Assembly (NCBI GenBank): GCA_026545765.1
Contig: CM048844.1
Coordinates: forward strand, 61,118,545 to 61,182,544
Reading direction: 5' to 3'
Source: Plantago major
Taxonomy: Eukaryota; Streptophyta; Magnoliopsida; Lamiales; Plantaginaceae
DNA length: 64,000 bases
Position 1 is the first letter of the stretch. Every line of letters begins with the position of its first letter. Below, in pieces: positions 10,238 to 22,271 of this stretch. Position numbers and translations under genes: made by a program. The notes under the pieces were generated by a model. It had not been told where the DNA came from, made no database searches, and saw only the letters and a list, made by a program, of their open reading frames with translations.

Positions 10238-12731
10238 ATGTCTCTGAGTGATGCACCGTTTCAAACCAGAACTACGAAATGGAAAATAACATGATGCTCC
10301 ACCTTGAAGCCATAAGTGACGAGATGATCGAAGTAATAAAGAATGGACCAATAATCATTCAACAACTTAAGCAAGTCATGGAGGTTTCAAGTGGAAGAGA
10401 CAGAGATCAAAGCGAAGGTTCTTCACAAACAGATGCGTCAACTAGTGGAAGATCTACTGGTCACGTTATTTACGAACCAAAGCCCAGAGAACTCTGGACA
10501 TCGGAAGATGCCAAGAGGAATCGTCTGGATGGTCAAGCTCAGAACATCATCATCGATCGACACCAGAGCACATACAAGGTAAATCGGGGTGCTAAACGGC
10601 GAAAGTTGCTGCAACCGATTGAAGAAATCTGCGTTTAACCGAGAAACCAAGGAAAACAAGTTCGAAGTTCTAAAGTTGAAATTTCAAAATTTCAAACAAG
10701 GTCCCACTGAAACTCTGGAAGAACTTGATTTCAGATTTACCACTCTTATGAGTGATATGGCAGCACTTGGGGAAAGCAATAGATACTCTCAGTCAGAGAA
10801 GATTAAGACTATTGTCAGAAGTCTTAACCACAACTGGGAGCATACTAAATTCTTTTATTTCAACCAAGGTATCCAAATATCACTCCAGTGGAACTTTTCT
10901 CTCATCTTGCTACTGTTGACTATGAGACAACTCAGAGAGAACAAACAACTGAAAAGTTGCAGAATGTTGCTCTAGTTAATCAAGGAACTTCTGAAAAGAA
11001 GAAAAGCAAGGAGGAGACTGAGGATGCTCTTGCTGCAAAGCAAATGAGTAAATTTGTCAGTCGAGAAATTGAGAGAAGAAAAGCCAAAGAGAAGCTGAAA
11101 AAGCATCTAGGCTCAAACTATCACCAGTACAAAATATGCAGAGCTCGCTGAACAAGCCCATTTTAAAGCATCATGTACTGAGGAAGCAGAAATTGGAAAC
11201 GATATCTGTTTCTATTGTCAGAAACCTGGCCACTTCAAGAAGGATTGTCCTGCCCTCAACAAACTAAGGACAGGCGACAAGAAAGATAGAAGAATCTTCA
11301 GAAGAAGCCAGAAAGCTTTGTTAACTGAAGAAAGAAAGAAAATCCAAATTCAACTGGATGCTCTAGACGTTGAAACAGATTCTGAAGATGACAATTCAGA
11401 TGATTCAACCCTACCATCACCAGAACTATGTGGAGTTACTCATGATATAATCGACTTCGGCCTCAAGAAGAATGAAATGTGTGGAGTTGCTGAAATTGAC
11501 GGACCAGACATCTCCAACATAGAAAACTGTCTTATGGCTGATGAGGTAACACATACTTCTTGCTACACTTATGAAAGTGATGAAGAGGAAATAAAAAATC
11601 TAGAAAATCTCAGGAAAGAACTTGACATCTATGAAAGAGAATTTCTAATGATCCGAGCTAGAGCCGAAAACCTTGAAGAAGAAAAGAATTCTCTTGAAAA
11701 GGAAAATTCTCAATTAGTTAAAGAATCTGAGAGAAAGGATGCTGAAAATGCATTTCTCAAAGCTCAGATATCTGAGACTGAAAAGTCACATGAAGAAGCA
11801 ATGGCTGAGTTACGAAAGAATTATGAAAATCTTCTTTCTGAAAACAAGGAACTCAAGAAGAAAGAACTATCTTTTCAATCTTATGCCAAAGCTGGTGACA
11901 CTCTTACTGAAGTACAATCTTACTTAAGAGATCCTTCAGAAAAGAAAGGACTTGGGTTGAATACTCAGACAGATTGCTCTATTACTCTGAATAAGAGTAA
12001 GGAGAAGAGAACATTTGTAAGTACTCAGCAAGACGGTTCCCATGCAATCTATAGTATCGGTGAAAAGACAAAGATTGGTGACAAAGGAAAGGCAGTTGCG
12101 ACTAAACCTTTGTGGGAAAAACAAGTCAAAAACAAAAGCTGGTAGATGCGTCTCGAAAAGAAACACAACATGAAAAGTGTAAACACCCAAAGGTTATGTC
12201 TCTCAAAAAGGTAGAATTGCAGGAGCTGGCAAATTCTCCCATGTCACTTTTTCTGGAAAGAAATTGGATCAACCAGAGACTAGCAAAGCTGCTAAGAAAA
12301 GATCTCAGATAGCTTCAAGTGCTCGAAACGGTATTGGCTACAAAGGCATCGGAAAACAACTTGCTCATGAGTACAAGCAGGAGCAAGAACGATGGCTGAA
12401 GGCTAGAATTGCTCAAAGCAATTATCAGAAGTGGAAGTTAAATCAAGCCACTGAAAATCTGAATGCCAGGGCTAGAAGAAATCTGGCAAGGAAGGCTAAG
12501 TTTGCTGAAAACCAAACTCGTAAACCCGATGTATCCAAAGCATCATATGGAGCACCTAGGAACACACCAAGGAAGAAAATAATTCTTACTAATGATAACT
12601 TTCATTCAAAAAGAATTCCTCCTTACGTTCCTGTCAGACAAAAGCATATTTCGAAGAAATTCATTCAAAAATGGATTCCTACTGGAAGAACTTTTGATTC
12701 TGACGGTTCCATCAAAGATATGAGAACCTAA
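10238..12731 (+). pseudogene. gag: B: gag (capsid/nucleocapsid), broken
   Basis: Gag forms the virus-like particle and packages the RNA. The start MSLSDAP lies about 107 bases after the PBS and is shared with C and G. The N-terminal part (NNMMLHLEAISDEMI, then RELWTSEDAKR) is the copia Gag-type domain. A zinc knuckle CFYCQKPGHFKKDC (CX2CX4HX4C) lies at 11,207-11,248. An acidic segment and a Glu/Lys-rich coiled coil follow at about 11,590-11,880, then a basic C-terminus ending KKFIQKWIPTGR plus a short tail. It ends at a stop codon in the same place as in C, with pol continuing beyond in the same frame, so gag and pol look like neighbouring units of one frame. Several breaks. Confidence 0.88.
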
Positions 12732-14100
12732 TCTCCTGTTTCCTGTTGTGTGCAGAATGCTTCCTGGACTAAAGCACAATGGCTATTTGATAGTGGATGC
12801 GGAAAGCACATGACAGGAGACAAAGCAAATCTGGTTGACTACAAAGCTTGCAACACGTGACCGATATCGACGGTTGGAGGAGAATTAAATCCTCTGTGAT
12901 TTGGCAACGTCAAATTGGGAACTTTAACAATCACTGACGTATTACATGTTAAGGATTTGAAATACAATCTATTTAGCATGAGCCAGTTTGCAGACAAGGG
13001 TTTTACTATAAAATTCAAAGCTAAATACTGCAAACTAATTGACAATGAGTCAAAGCAGACAGTCTTAGTTGGTCGGCGGAAAGGCAGTCTTTATGTTGCC
13101 GACTGGGCATCTGCCACAACTGAAGAATGTCTCATGGTGAGTCAATCTGGTCACACAGAAGAGAACTGGTTATGGCACAAAAGAATGAGTCACTTGAATT
13201 TCAAAACTCTGAATAGACTTGCCAAGAAAGAGTTAGTGGTTGGTCTTCCCAAAACATCTTTCAGAAAGGATGGTATCTGTTCTGCCTGTCAGATGGGGAA
13301 ACAATCTAAGATCTCTTTCAAGTCCAAAATCAGACACTCTAGTGTTAGACCACTGCAACTTTTACATATGGATCTTTTTGAATCATCTGTAACTAGTTAT
13401 GCAGGAAAGAAATATGGTCTGGTTGTTGTAGATGACTTCTCAAGATTCACTTGGGTTGTCTTTCTGAAACACAAATCTGATGCCAGGGTGGAGATACCAA
13501 ACTTGCTGAAAAAGCTTGAAATCATGAAAAATGAAAAGGTATATGCAATCAGAACAGATTATGGTACTGAGTTTGTCAATCAGTACATAAAGGAGTTTTG
13601 TACCTGCAAAGGTATACAACACCAACTTTCCTCTGTAAGAACACCTCAACAAAATGGTGTTGCAGAAAGGAAAAACAGAACCCTTAAAGAAGCTGCAAGG
13701 ACAATGCTAGCTGACACTGAGATAAGTGAAATATATTGGGTTGAAGCTGTAAACACAGCCTGCTACACTCAGAACAGATGCTTGATAAACAAACACCACA
13801 GGACCCCCTATGAAATTATGGTTGGAAGACCTCCTAATATCAAACATCTGAGAGTATTTGGTTGTAGATGTTTTGTTCTAAACAATGGGAAAGTTTTTCT
13901 GAGACATTTTAAAAGCGAGATGAAGGTGTTTTTCTTGGCTATTCCACAAACAGCAAAGCTTACAGAGTTTACAACAAAAGAACAAAGAAAATTGAAGAAT
14001 CAGTTCATGTTGTATTCTATGAAGGAAGTAAGAAAACACCTCCTACTGATGAACTTTCAGAAAAGTTCAAAGAACTATTACTGAGGGATAGTAAAGAAGA
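12732..14100 (+). pseudogene. pol: B: pol 5' part (protease, GAG-pre-integrase, integrase), broken
   Basis: The aspartic protease motif DSGCGKHMTG lies at 12,789-12,818. The GAG-pre-integrase zinc-binding part has WHKRMSHLNF and CSACQMGKQSK (13,171-13,310). The integrase core follows with LLHMDLFESS (about 13,360), VVDDFSRFTW, TDYGTEF (about 13,555) and PQQNGVAERKNRTL (13,645-13,690), which are the DDE-type landmarks. A copia-type GRPPNIKHLRVFGC tail follows near 13,830. Integrase joins cDNA to the host with a 5-bp duplication, as seen around B. Several breaks. Confidence 0.9.
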
Positions 14101-15460
14101 ATCCTCAGAAAGGAAAAACATCATTATGGAAAGTGAGGATGACTCTGACGTAGAAAAGCTTGAAAAGCCTAGTAACAACAAGATGACTCACAAACATGAT
14201 GAGGAATTTCCTATGAGTTTTCCAGAAATGGAACGGGTTACTGAGAACCTTCATCATGGAGAGGTATCTGAAAATAAGAATGCTGAAATGCATGTCTCAG
14301 ATATCTCTAACACTGAAAAAGTGTCAAATATCCATGACATTTCTCATATGTCAGATATCTTAGATACTGAAAAAGTATCAAATCAAAATCTTAGTGATTC
14401 ACATTCAGATCACCTGGTTATTGATCCTACTAGCACTAAACCTTTGATGAAATAAATCAAAGATCATCCTACAAAGGATATAATTGGACCAATTAATCAG
14501 GGTGTTAGGACTAGGAGAGCAATAGCTGAAAATGCTGATTCTCTCTTTGGATGTTTCATCTCGAATATTGAACCTAAAAGTATAGAAGAAGCATTAGAAG
14601 ACCAAGACTGGATCTCTGCAATGCAAGAAGAGTTGGATCAATTTGAGAGAAACAGAGTCTGGAAACTAGTTCCATTTATAGAAGGAATATCTGTGATTGG
14701 AACTAAGTGGGTTTTCAGAAATAAAATGAATGAAACTGGTGAAATAACCAGAAACAAAGCAAGATTGGTTGCCAAGGGATTCACTCAGACTGAAGGCTTA
14801 GATTTTGATGAGTCATATGCACCAGTTGCCAGATTGGATGCAATAAGACTCTTTCTAGCCTTTGCAGCTCATAAAAATTTCAAAGTTTATCAGATGGATG
14901 TCAAAAGCGCATTGCTATGAAAATACTAAGGTATGTGAAGGGTACAGTAGATGTAGGATTGTGGTATCCTAAAGAAAGTGGATTGAGTTTAGCTGGGTAC
15001 TCAGATGCTGATTATGCTGGATCATTGCTTGATAGGAAAAGCACCTCAGGAACTTGTCAGTTTCTGGGCACTAGACTTATCTCATGGATTAGCAAGAAGC
15101 AAAACTCAATTGCAACTTCTACCACAGAGGCTGAATATATTGCTGCTGGTTGTTGTGCAACACAAATTCTGTGGATACAACAACAACTTAAAGACTATGG
15201 ACTCAATGAAAAGAAAACTCCCATTTTCTGTGACAACACAAGTGCTATTGCGATTACACAGAATCCTAAATTTCATGCCAGAACAAAGCACATTGATGTT
15301 AGACATCACTTCATCAGAGACCATGTTGAAAAAGGCAATATAGAGATACTCAAGATTGGCACTGAAGACCAACTTGCAGATATCTTCACTAAGCCACTAC
15401 AAGAAAGTAGATTCTTAGCCTTAACACATAGTCTTGGACTAATGGAACTACCAATGAACC
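14101..15460 (+). pseudogene. pol: B: pol 3' part (linker, RT, RNase H), broken
   Basis: The acidic linker (about 14,126-14,455) is followed by the RT N-terminal part with GTKWVFRNK and [15 protein letters not shown]. RNase H sequence follows with SDADYAGSLLDRKST, ATSTTEAEYIAAGCC and ARTKHIDVRHHFIRDHVEKG. It ends near SLGLMELP, as in the other copies. It is clearly shorter than the same part of A and C, so this copy is not autonomous. Confidence 0.88.
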
Positions 15461-15469
15461 AAAAAGTTC

Positions 15470-15675
15470 GTATCCGAACGGCATCCAGAAAAGAGGTATC
15501 TGGAACGGGCATCCAGAGAAGAGGTATCTGGAACGGGTATCCAGAAAAGAAAGGAGAGGTATCTGGAACGGGTATCCAGAAAAGAGAGAAGAGGTATCTG
15601 GAACGGGCATCTAGAGAAGAGGTATCTGGAACGGGTATCCAGAAAAGAGAGAAGAGGTATCCGAACGAACCCGTA
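15470..15675 (+). repeat. B: minisatellite of self-complementary GGTATCTGGAACGGG units
   Basis: Five units plus partial ones alternate between about 28 and 35 bases. Each contains TCTGGAACGGGTATCCAGA, whose TCTGGA and TCCAGA ends pair. Two units make 63 bases, a multiple of three, and the array reads on from the RNase H frame as a repeated peptide containing EVSGTGIQKREKR. A has only about three units, and C and F keep traces. Confidence 0.85.
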
Positions 15676-15775
15676 AGTCAAAAGGCTAAAGAGCAAAAAG
15701 ATAGCTTAAGATCTCTGAGACGGGAACTCAGATATCTGAATCATTCTATAAACGGGGAACACTATAGAGAATAGT

Positions 15776-16368
15776 ATAACTATCTGCAGTCAACTACTCT
15801 CTTGAAACTCGCATTATTTCTATCTTGATGAAAAACTTGGAAAAATCCTAAGTATAAGATGATTCGATGCAAAGTTGTCCTTGCTCAAACAGAATTGTGA
15901 TTCACATAGCTAATAGCCAAAATTCATTAAATGGGCACAATTACATTTGTTGATTGTGATCATTGCTGGAGAAGCAATGGTGACCCTTGATGAATTCAAG
16001 CGCTTGATCTGAACGCGTAAATTAATTCACAAGAATAGTGGACTGTTGAAATTCGACATGGCCCACTAAGCATTTAATGTCAAACTACTTTTGATCATGC
16101 CGCTTGCAAATCACGAATACGTATACACAAAATCAATTTGTATGTATTTGTGCATTGAGATTCACTTGCTATATATATAGGATTTTGGCAAATGAAATCA
16201 CTTTTGCCTAATCCGAAATTTCAACTTGCATCAAAACAGCAAAAACTTTCTCCTAATCCTCTGCAACTTCTCTAAAATCTCTGCAAATCTTGATTAAGTT
16301 TTTCTGAAAAGAATCACTCAATCGAATCTCTTTCAAACACAAGCTTCAAATCCTTACTATATAAAGAG
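15776..16368 (+). promoter_or_regulatory. B: spacer and putative internal promoter of the accessory gene
   Basis: About 590 non-coding bases are conserved with A, C, D-type copies and E. CTATATATATAG at 16,169-16,180 lies 189 bases before the ATG. The stretch 15,905-15,995 carries GATCATTGCT and AGCAATGG, which pair. The leader ends CTATATAAAGAGATGG at the start codon. A separate promoter is inferred from conservation and spacing, not shown. Confidence 0.6.
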
Positions 16369-19300
16369 ATGGCCTCCAAGAACACTTCTACACAGAAATC
16401 CCAATCCTCCACTGGTACTGCTGAAAAGCAAGCACCAGAGTTGGTTATTGTTAACAATCGACTGGTAGGAGCTTTCAATCCTGACCATTGGACTTCAAGT
16501 CACAGAATGATTTGGGGTGGTGCCATGGTTGAGGAATACCTCACGGCTGGAATAGAGAACCAAGCCGACAGAAAGCTAATTCTTCACATGCTTGAAAAGG
16601 CACAAATCAAGGGCTTTGTATCTGCTCGCCCTAGTGGAATTTCATCACTTGATGTGTTGGAATTTTACAACAACTCCAGGATTATTTCCTGTGTATCAAG
16701 GCACCGAAATAGTGTCTATCAAAACCTCGACCCAAGGAAAGAAATCCTTCGGACTTAACAACTTTCAGAAAGTTGTTTGAGGTTCAAAATCTTGGAAAGG
16801 ATTTTGAAATAAACACCAAGGATGAGGAACTCCTTGAAGGTGTTAAAGAACTTTACTGATGTGTGTGATCTTGAGAAATCGATACACCCACGAGTTCAAA
16901 CTTGTCGACATCCCAACGGACATCTGTTGGTTCACCGATGTACGCTTGCATTCTTCACAGATGCTTTGATGGTCTACAAGGAGGTGCTGACCAGATAAGC
17001 CAAGAACGATGGATCATGATGTTCTTGCTGAATCAACAAGACAAAAGGCTGGAAAACCCTTTTAACTGGGAAAGTACGCCTTCATGAAATTTGTGAAGAA
17101 GATTCAAGGCTTCGAGCCTAAGATTGTTAAAGGACTAGCTGAGCCAAAGGCCATGAGGATATGGTCTCAAGATATGCTACTTCTTTGGAAAAGCTTGGCA
17201 TTGAGCTCAGAGAGACGGCTGAAATAGCCAACAGTAACTTACTCTACAAGTATGAGTATACAAATCTGATGAAAAAGGTTACTGGGTCTCAGAAAGGTCC
17301 TAAGAAGAGAAAATCTGAAAAGATATCTGAAGAAAAGGTTGCGACCAAGAAGCCCAGAACTTCAAGAAAGAAGTCTGCTGGCAAATCAGAAGACACACCC
17401 AAAGAGGTTGTCAATTCTCAGATATCTACAAACATGGCAGATGAACTCATCAATGCTGCAAAAGAGTTATCACCTACTGAACAAGTAGACTCAGCAAGAG
17501 AAAGTGCTTTCAGAAATGTTGCGACTAATGCAGAAAGCCTTGCTGATGAACTCATGAATGCTGCCAAAAGTGGTGAAAACACCAAGCCCCATCTGCAGAA
17601 ACCGCAGGAATAATGGACCAATCAGTTCCCAATGCTGATGAGAGCTCTGACGATGAAGATGATGAACTAGTCATCTCTCAAGTCCTAGAAAAATCAAAGA
17701 GGGCTAAGGTTACTGAACAAGTAACTAGTGATAAGGTATCTAAAGAAAAACCTACACCACAGGTTGCTGAACCTATAGCAAAGGTTGTTGGTGCAAACAC
17801 ATCATCAGGGAATGACTCTCTTGCACAACTTCACAAAGCCCTGATGAGTGGTATCTTAGTATTGGCAGATGCTGATGGAAATGCCACATCTAAGAATCTG
17901 GAAGAACATTCTACTGATCAATCTTCTGCTTCCAGACAACCACAACAACCACAAACACAACAACCACAACAGCCACAAGTGGTTGATGAAATGGTAAATG
18001 AACTCCATTTTCAAATACCAAAGAATACAAGATGTCTTGAAGAAAATCTCAGAATTGAAAGGTTCCCCAACTCAATGAGAGGGATCAAACCGAGACATCT
18101 ACTCGTAATGATCAACAGGGGAGGCAAATGAGTTGCATACTCGGAAGGTGTGAAGTACCGAAACTTCAAACAAAGAAACCGAATCGACAAGACGACCAAT
18201 GTATAGAAAGGTCACAAGTTCCAGACCAATCACCAAACCGCCGGTAAATGACCTGGTTTAACTCTTACCTTGTGAAAAATTTTATACTTGTAAATCTTGT
18301 TACCTTATAAGAATCTCTTTGTTACAATTTGAGTTAGAACGGAAAACAAGAGGAAGCTGAAAAGCTTACCTCAGATACTGAAAAAGAGGTTCCTTCAACC
18401 TCAACTCTTGAGAAATCTGAGCCTGTGCCACAGGTAAATAATTCTTAAAGAGAACTAATTTTTCAGTAAAAATGTTTGTATGCTCATTAATGATAAATGT
18501 TTCTAACAGGCTCCAACTGAGATGGAAGAAGATAAGGCAGAAATGCCAGAGACAAACCCATAAACCAACAAGGTTTCTGAAGCACACATCACTGAGCTTT
18601 CAAACTTGAAGGTATATGAAAATCAGTGATAAGTACTCTTCATCCTGGGTTATTTTAAAACTTCTTCTAAATTATTCAATACTATCTACTTACAGGCTCA
18701 ATCAGAAGTAGAAGTGCAAGGGGACAAAGTTGCGACATCCCCTGCACCTATGGAAATTGATGAGGCATCAAGGGCTTCATCACAAGAAAAGATTCCAGAG
18801 ACTGCACAAGTCTCTGAGAGACAAGTATCTGAGCCTCCCATAGAGGTAATTGACCTCTCAGATATCTGACTTGTCACTTAAAGCTCTTCTTGATAAAAAT
18901 TCCTAAGTATTGTGATAATGTTAATTCTCAGGTTCAAGAAAGAAAGGTTGATGAGGACCAGACTTCCAAGTCTCCACCTCACCACAAGATATCTGAGACC
19001 CCAATTATCCCAGTAGAACAAGTATCTGAGCCTGATGTTCATACTCAGGTAACTCAGAAACTAAACTACACTTCTACTCAGATATCTACCAAAGTTTTGA
19101 AACTCACTCAAAACTCTTTCTTTCAGGCTCAAACAAATGCAAAGCAGGTTCCCATTGAAGAAACAAGGGACCTACTTCACTTCTTCAAAGCTCACACTTT
19201 GCCAAAGCACATTCAATGCTTCAAGAAATGGCAGAAGTTAAGGTGCTCTGATCTCTCTAAAATATTGAGAATAACTGATCAACCAACCAGACGGGCACGG

Positions 19301-21900
19301 CTCTTGACCTGGAAACATATGTCCAAGCAATGTTCGCTCTGTAACAACATACCATAATTCTACTACACAAGGACTTTTCCAGAAGTGGCGATAGTTTGAT
19401 ACATGCCTTTGAACAGCAGATGGTCGACAAGATTACAGATGGCATTCAAGCCAAATCGCCTGCACTGCAATTCATACCTTCCGAACAAGAAGAAGTTAAT
19501 GCGTAAGATCACTATCCCGGAAGTGATCAATCTTGTATCTGAAGATGATGAGGAGGAAGAAATGAATGAAAATTTCTTTGATGAACCTCCCACTGATCAT
19601 CACCAAAAGGATGATAATGACAAAAAGGATGATGCTCCTGCACCAGGGACCGGAGGAATTTCACAGAGAAACAATGCCTCAGCTGCTGAAAAGCAAACTG
19701 AGAAGACTTCACAGAAATCTCCGTCTTCATCACCTCAGAAATCTACTCATCCATCTTCTCACCAACACGCAGTTACTACTGAACAAGTAGTTGAGCTTTC
19801 TGAAGAAACCAATCAGAAAATATTAAACACTGCACGTAAGTGCTCAACTCAGACAACTGTTGGAAGAAGAACAACAGCTCCATCTTCAACTGGAAGAACA
19901 AATAGCTAAATCCAGAGATAAGATTGATCAACTACAAGATCTATACTTGGAAGAAATGATTGCTTACTCTGAGGTTAAAGAGCTACGGGATGCTGTGCAA
20001 GAGATCACCAAAGAACTCGATACTGAAGAAGTATCTGAAGTCAAGCATGATGCTAAGGCTGCATCCTCTTCCAAAGAAGCACCATCCTCCTCCCAGAAAG
20101 GAAAGAAACCAATCTCTGAGATGGTTGCTGGACTTGATACGATTGATGAAAATGTCCAAGAGGATGAAGATCACTGGGCTAATCCCTCAGATGATGAAGA
20201 AGACAAGACTTTGGCAGGACACCGCCATGAACATCTAGCGGTTTCTCACTTGAAAAGAAAGTTGATTGCTCCTACAATCTTCAAAAAACTGCCAAACGTC
20301 CACTCCCATGAGTACATGAGCAGGTACCAAGTACTAGCTACTCTGAATAAGGAGATGTCTTCACAAAACAAGGAAGTAATTGCCTCAGTCCCCTCTAAAA
20401 TGAGAAAGTTCACTGAGCTCATCACTCAGAGAACAACTAGCATGATCATTACTCAGAAAGATCTGGGAATGACAAGGGACGATGATGTGTCTTTAGCTGA
20501 AAAAGCTTTTCAAGAGGCAAGTTACACTGCTGGAAAAGCAGATGCCATCCTAGGCCCATTGGCAGAGCTCACTGATAAGGACAATGGACTTATCAAACAA
20601 AATCAGGAGCTCAAAGCCGAACTTCAGAAGTTGGTCACTGCCTACAACTATTTACAAGGGCATTTTGACTCTCTCTCAGATTCCTTTATGAGACTGAGTC
20701 AGCCAACAATGACTAAGGGGGAAAGAAAGTACAAATCTGGACCTCAAAGTCAGGGGGAATGGGAAGAAGGAGATGAAAACAAGAAGAAATCTGGAGCTGG
20801 TGCTGTTCAGAAAGGAAGAAGAAAAACTTCCCAGCCACCACTGTAATCTATGAATCCTTCTCAAGCCAAGTCGCTTCCAGAGACCCATCAAGGAACCAAA
20901 ATGGTAACAAGGGCCATGGCACGTAAACCTCCAAGGAGTAACAAGGCTCCAAGGAGAAGACAAGTTAGAGGATTGATGAATCTTCCAAGAAGAAGAAGAA
21001 GGTCAAATCAAGTCCACAGGCAATGAAGAAGGTCGCAAAGATCTCACAAGAATTGATCTTGATGAAGATGATGAAGAGATGAAGATGAAGCTCCTCTTCA
21101 CGTAAAAAGGAAACTTGAAAGCCTAATCGAGCCCATAGCGCAAAGCCCTAACGCCTAAAACACCCTCTGGAAATACCAAGTCTATCCAGGGTGGTAGTTC
21201 TTCAAGCAACAACCCCAAAGAGAATTCAAGACAGAAAAGGAACAGACTGAGAGCTGAACAAAGACAAAGTCAACTTCCACTCAGGCCAGAAGAAGCCAAA
21301 ATTGAGTATGTGAAGTATGACAATGATTCCTCTATCTACAGGTGCATCAATCAGAAAAATGGCTATTGGATTCTGGAACTTAAGCATCTATTGGTAAATT
21401 CAAGATTTCTAGAACCAATCCTCAAACAGCTTATGGCATGGAGAAAGAATAAACCTACCTTGATCAACACCAATCACATCAAAGCATGGTTGGATTTTGA
21501 AGTTGTCAAGAGAACTGAAGCCATGAAGAAGGACCTCTCTGATGATTGTCCATATGGAAAGCCAGATGATGTGCACAAGATTCTGAATATCACAGAACAG
21601 CACAAGACCAAGACTTCTGTGGAACCCCATGAGTCGTTCTATCCGATGTAAGATCAATACAAGGTGACATCGATATCCAAGATTATCTATGAATACTTCA
21701 AGCTTTCAGATATCAGAATAGAGCATGCCTGGAAGTGGGGAAAGTACCTATGGGTCAAGCATTTTGCCAAGAAAAATCCTACCAAAACCTACAAAGAAGT
21801 ATGTGAATTTGCCAGAGACACAGAGATGCTTGTCAGAACTCTTCTCTATGATTATTCTGATGACATCAAAAGGTTTGGAGACAGGAAATTTGCAGACTGA
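16369..21900 (+). pseudogene. B: accessory gene downstream of pol, with introns, broken
   Basis: Same gene as in A, starting MASKNTSTQKSQ and ending GDRKFAD. The N-terminal globular part (RMIWGGAMVEEYL, DGLQGG, RWIMMF) is followed by a Glu/Thr/Pro-rich acidic region broken up by five short introns. A coiled coil lies near 19,860-19,990, then LKRKLIAP, and then the conserved C-terminal part GYWILELKHLLV, PYGKPDDVHKI, HAWKWGKYLWVKHF and LLYDYSDDIKRF. It is in pol orientation, about 0.9 kb after pol, with its own TATA-like box. There is no membrane span or signal sequence. The product could be an extra structural or regulatory protein or a captured host-like gene; function unknown. Several breaks. 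Confidence 0.8.
18244..19126 (+). other. B: five short GT-AG introns in the accessory gene
   Basis: Four clear introns lie at 18,434-18,509, 18,612-18,695, 18,846-18,931 and 19,049-19,126, and a less clear one at about 18,244-18,333. They are 76-90 bases, AT-rich, start GTAA or GTAT, and end in a pyrimidine-rich tract plus CAG or TCAG. C has introns at the same five places. A reads straight through at each. The exons between them are short and start mostly with GCTC or GTTC, so they look like duplicated units. Confidence 0.85.
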
Positions 21901-22255
21901 TCCATAGAAATTTTGTTGAAGACTTGAAGACTAGTTCTTTAGGATGTTTACTTGGAGCTTGGTTACTCCTGTTGTCCTAATTTACTATGTAGTTTTTGTA
22001 TTTTTGCTGACTGAGCTCAACTGTATTCCGTATTAAAGTTATCTGTAATCTTAAGTTGCGACTCATCTGAAGAACTTACTCTCAGATAGTATTCTATAAA
22101 AGATAACTTGTCAGCAAAGATCACACCTTGTGATTTGGTTGATGTCTACTTTCTGCACTTAATTATATGATTTGAAAGATCTCAAGAAATGATTAAGTGG
22201 TGGATTGTTTCCTCATCCAGATTTGTAATAGGGAAGATAGTCATCGTTGACTGAT
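21901..22255 (+). other. B: 3' UTR
   Basis: Non-coding tail between the accessory gene and the PPT, closely matched in A and D. No ORF of note. It contains a run of conserved sequence ending CTGATCAAAATGGGGG at the PPT. Confidence 0.8.
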
Positions 22256-22271
22256 CAAAATGGGGGAAATT
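22256..22271 (+). other. B: polypurine tract
   Basis: AAAATGGGGGAAATT directly precedes the 3' LTR. It primes plus-strand DNA synthesis in LTR elements. Confidence 0.92.
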
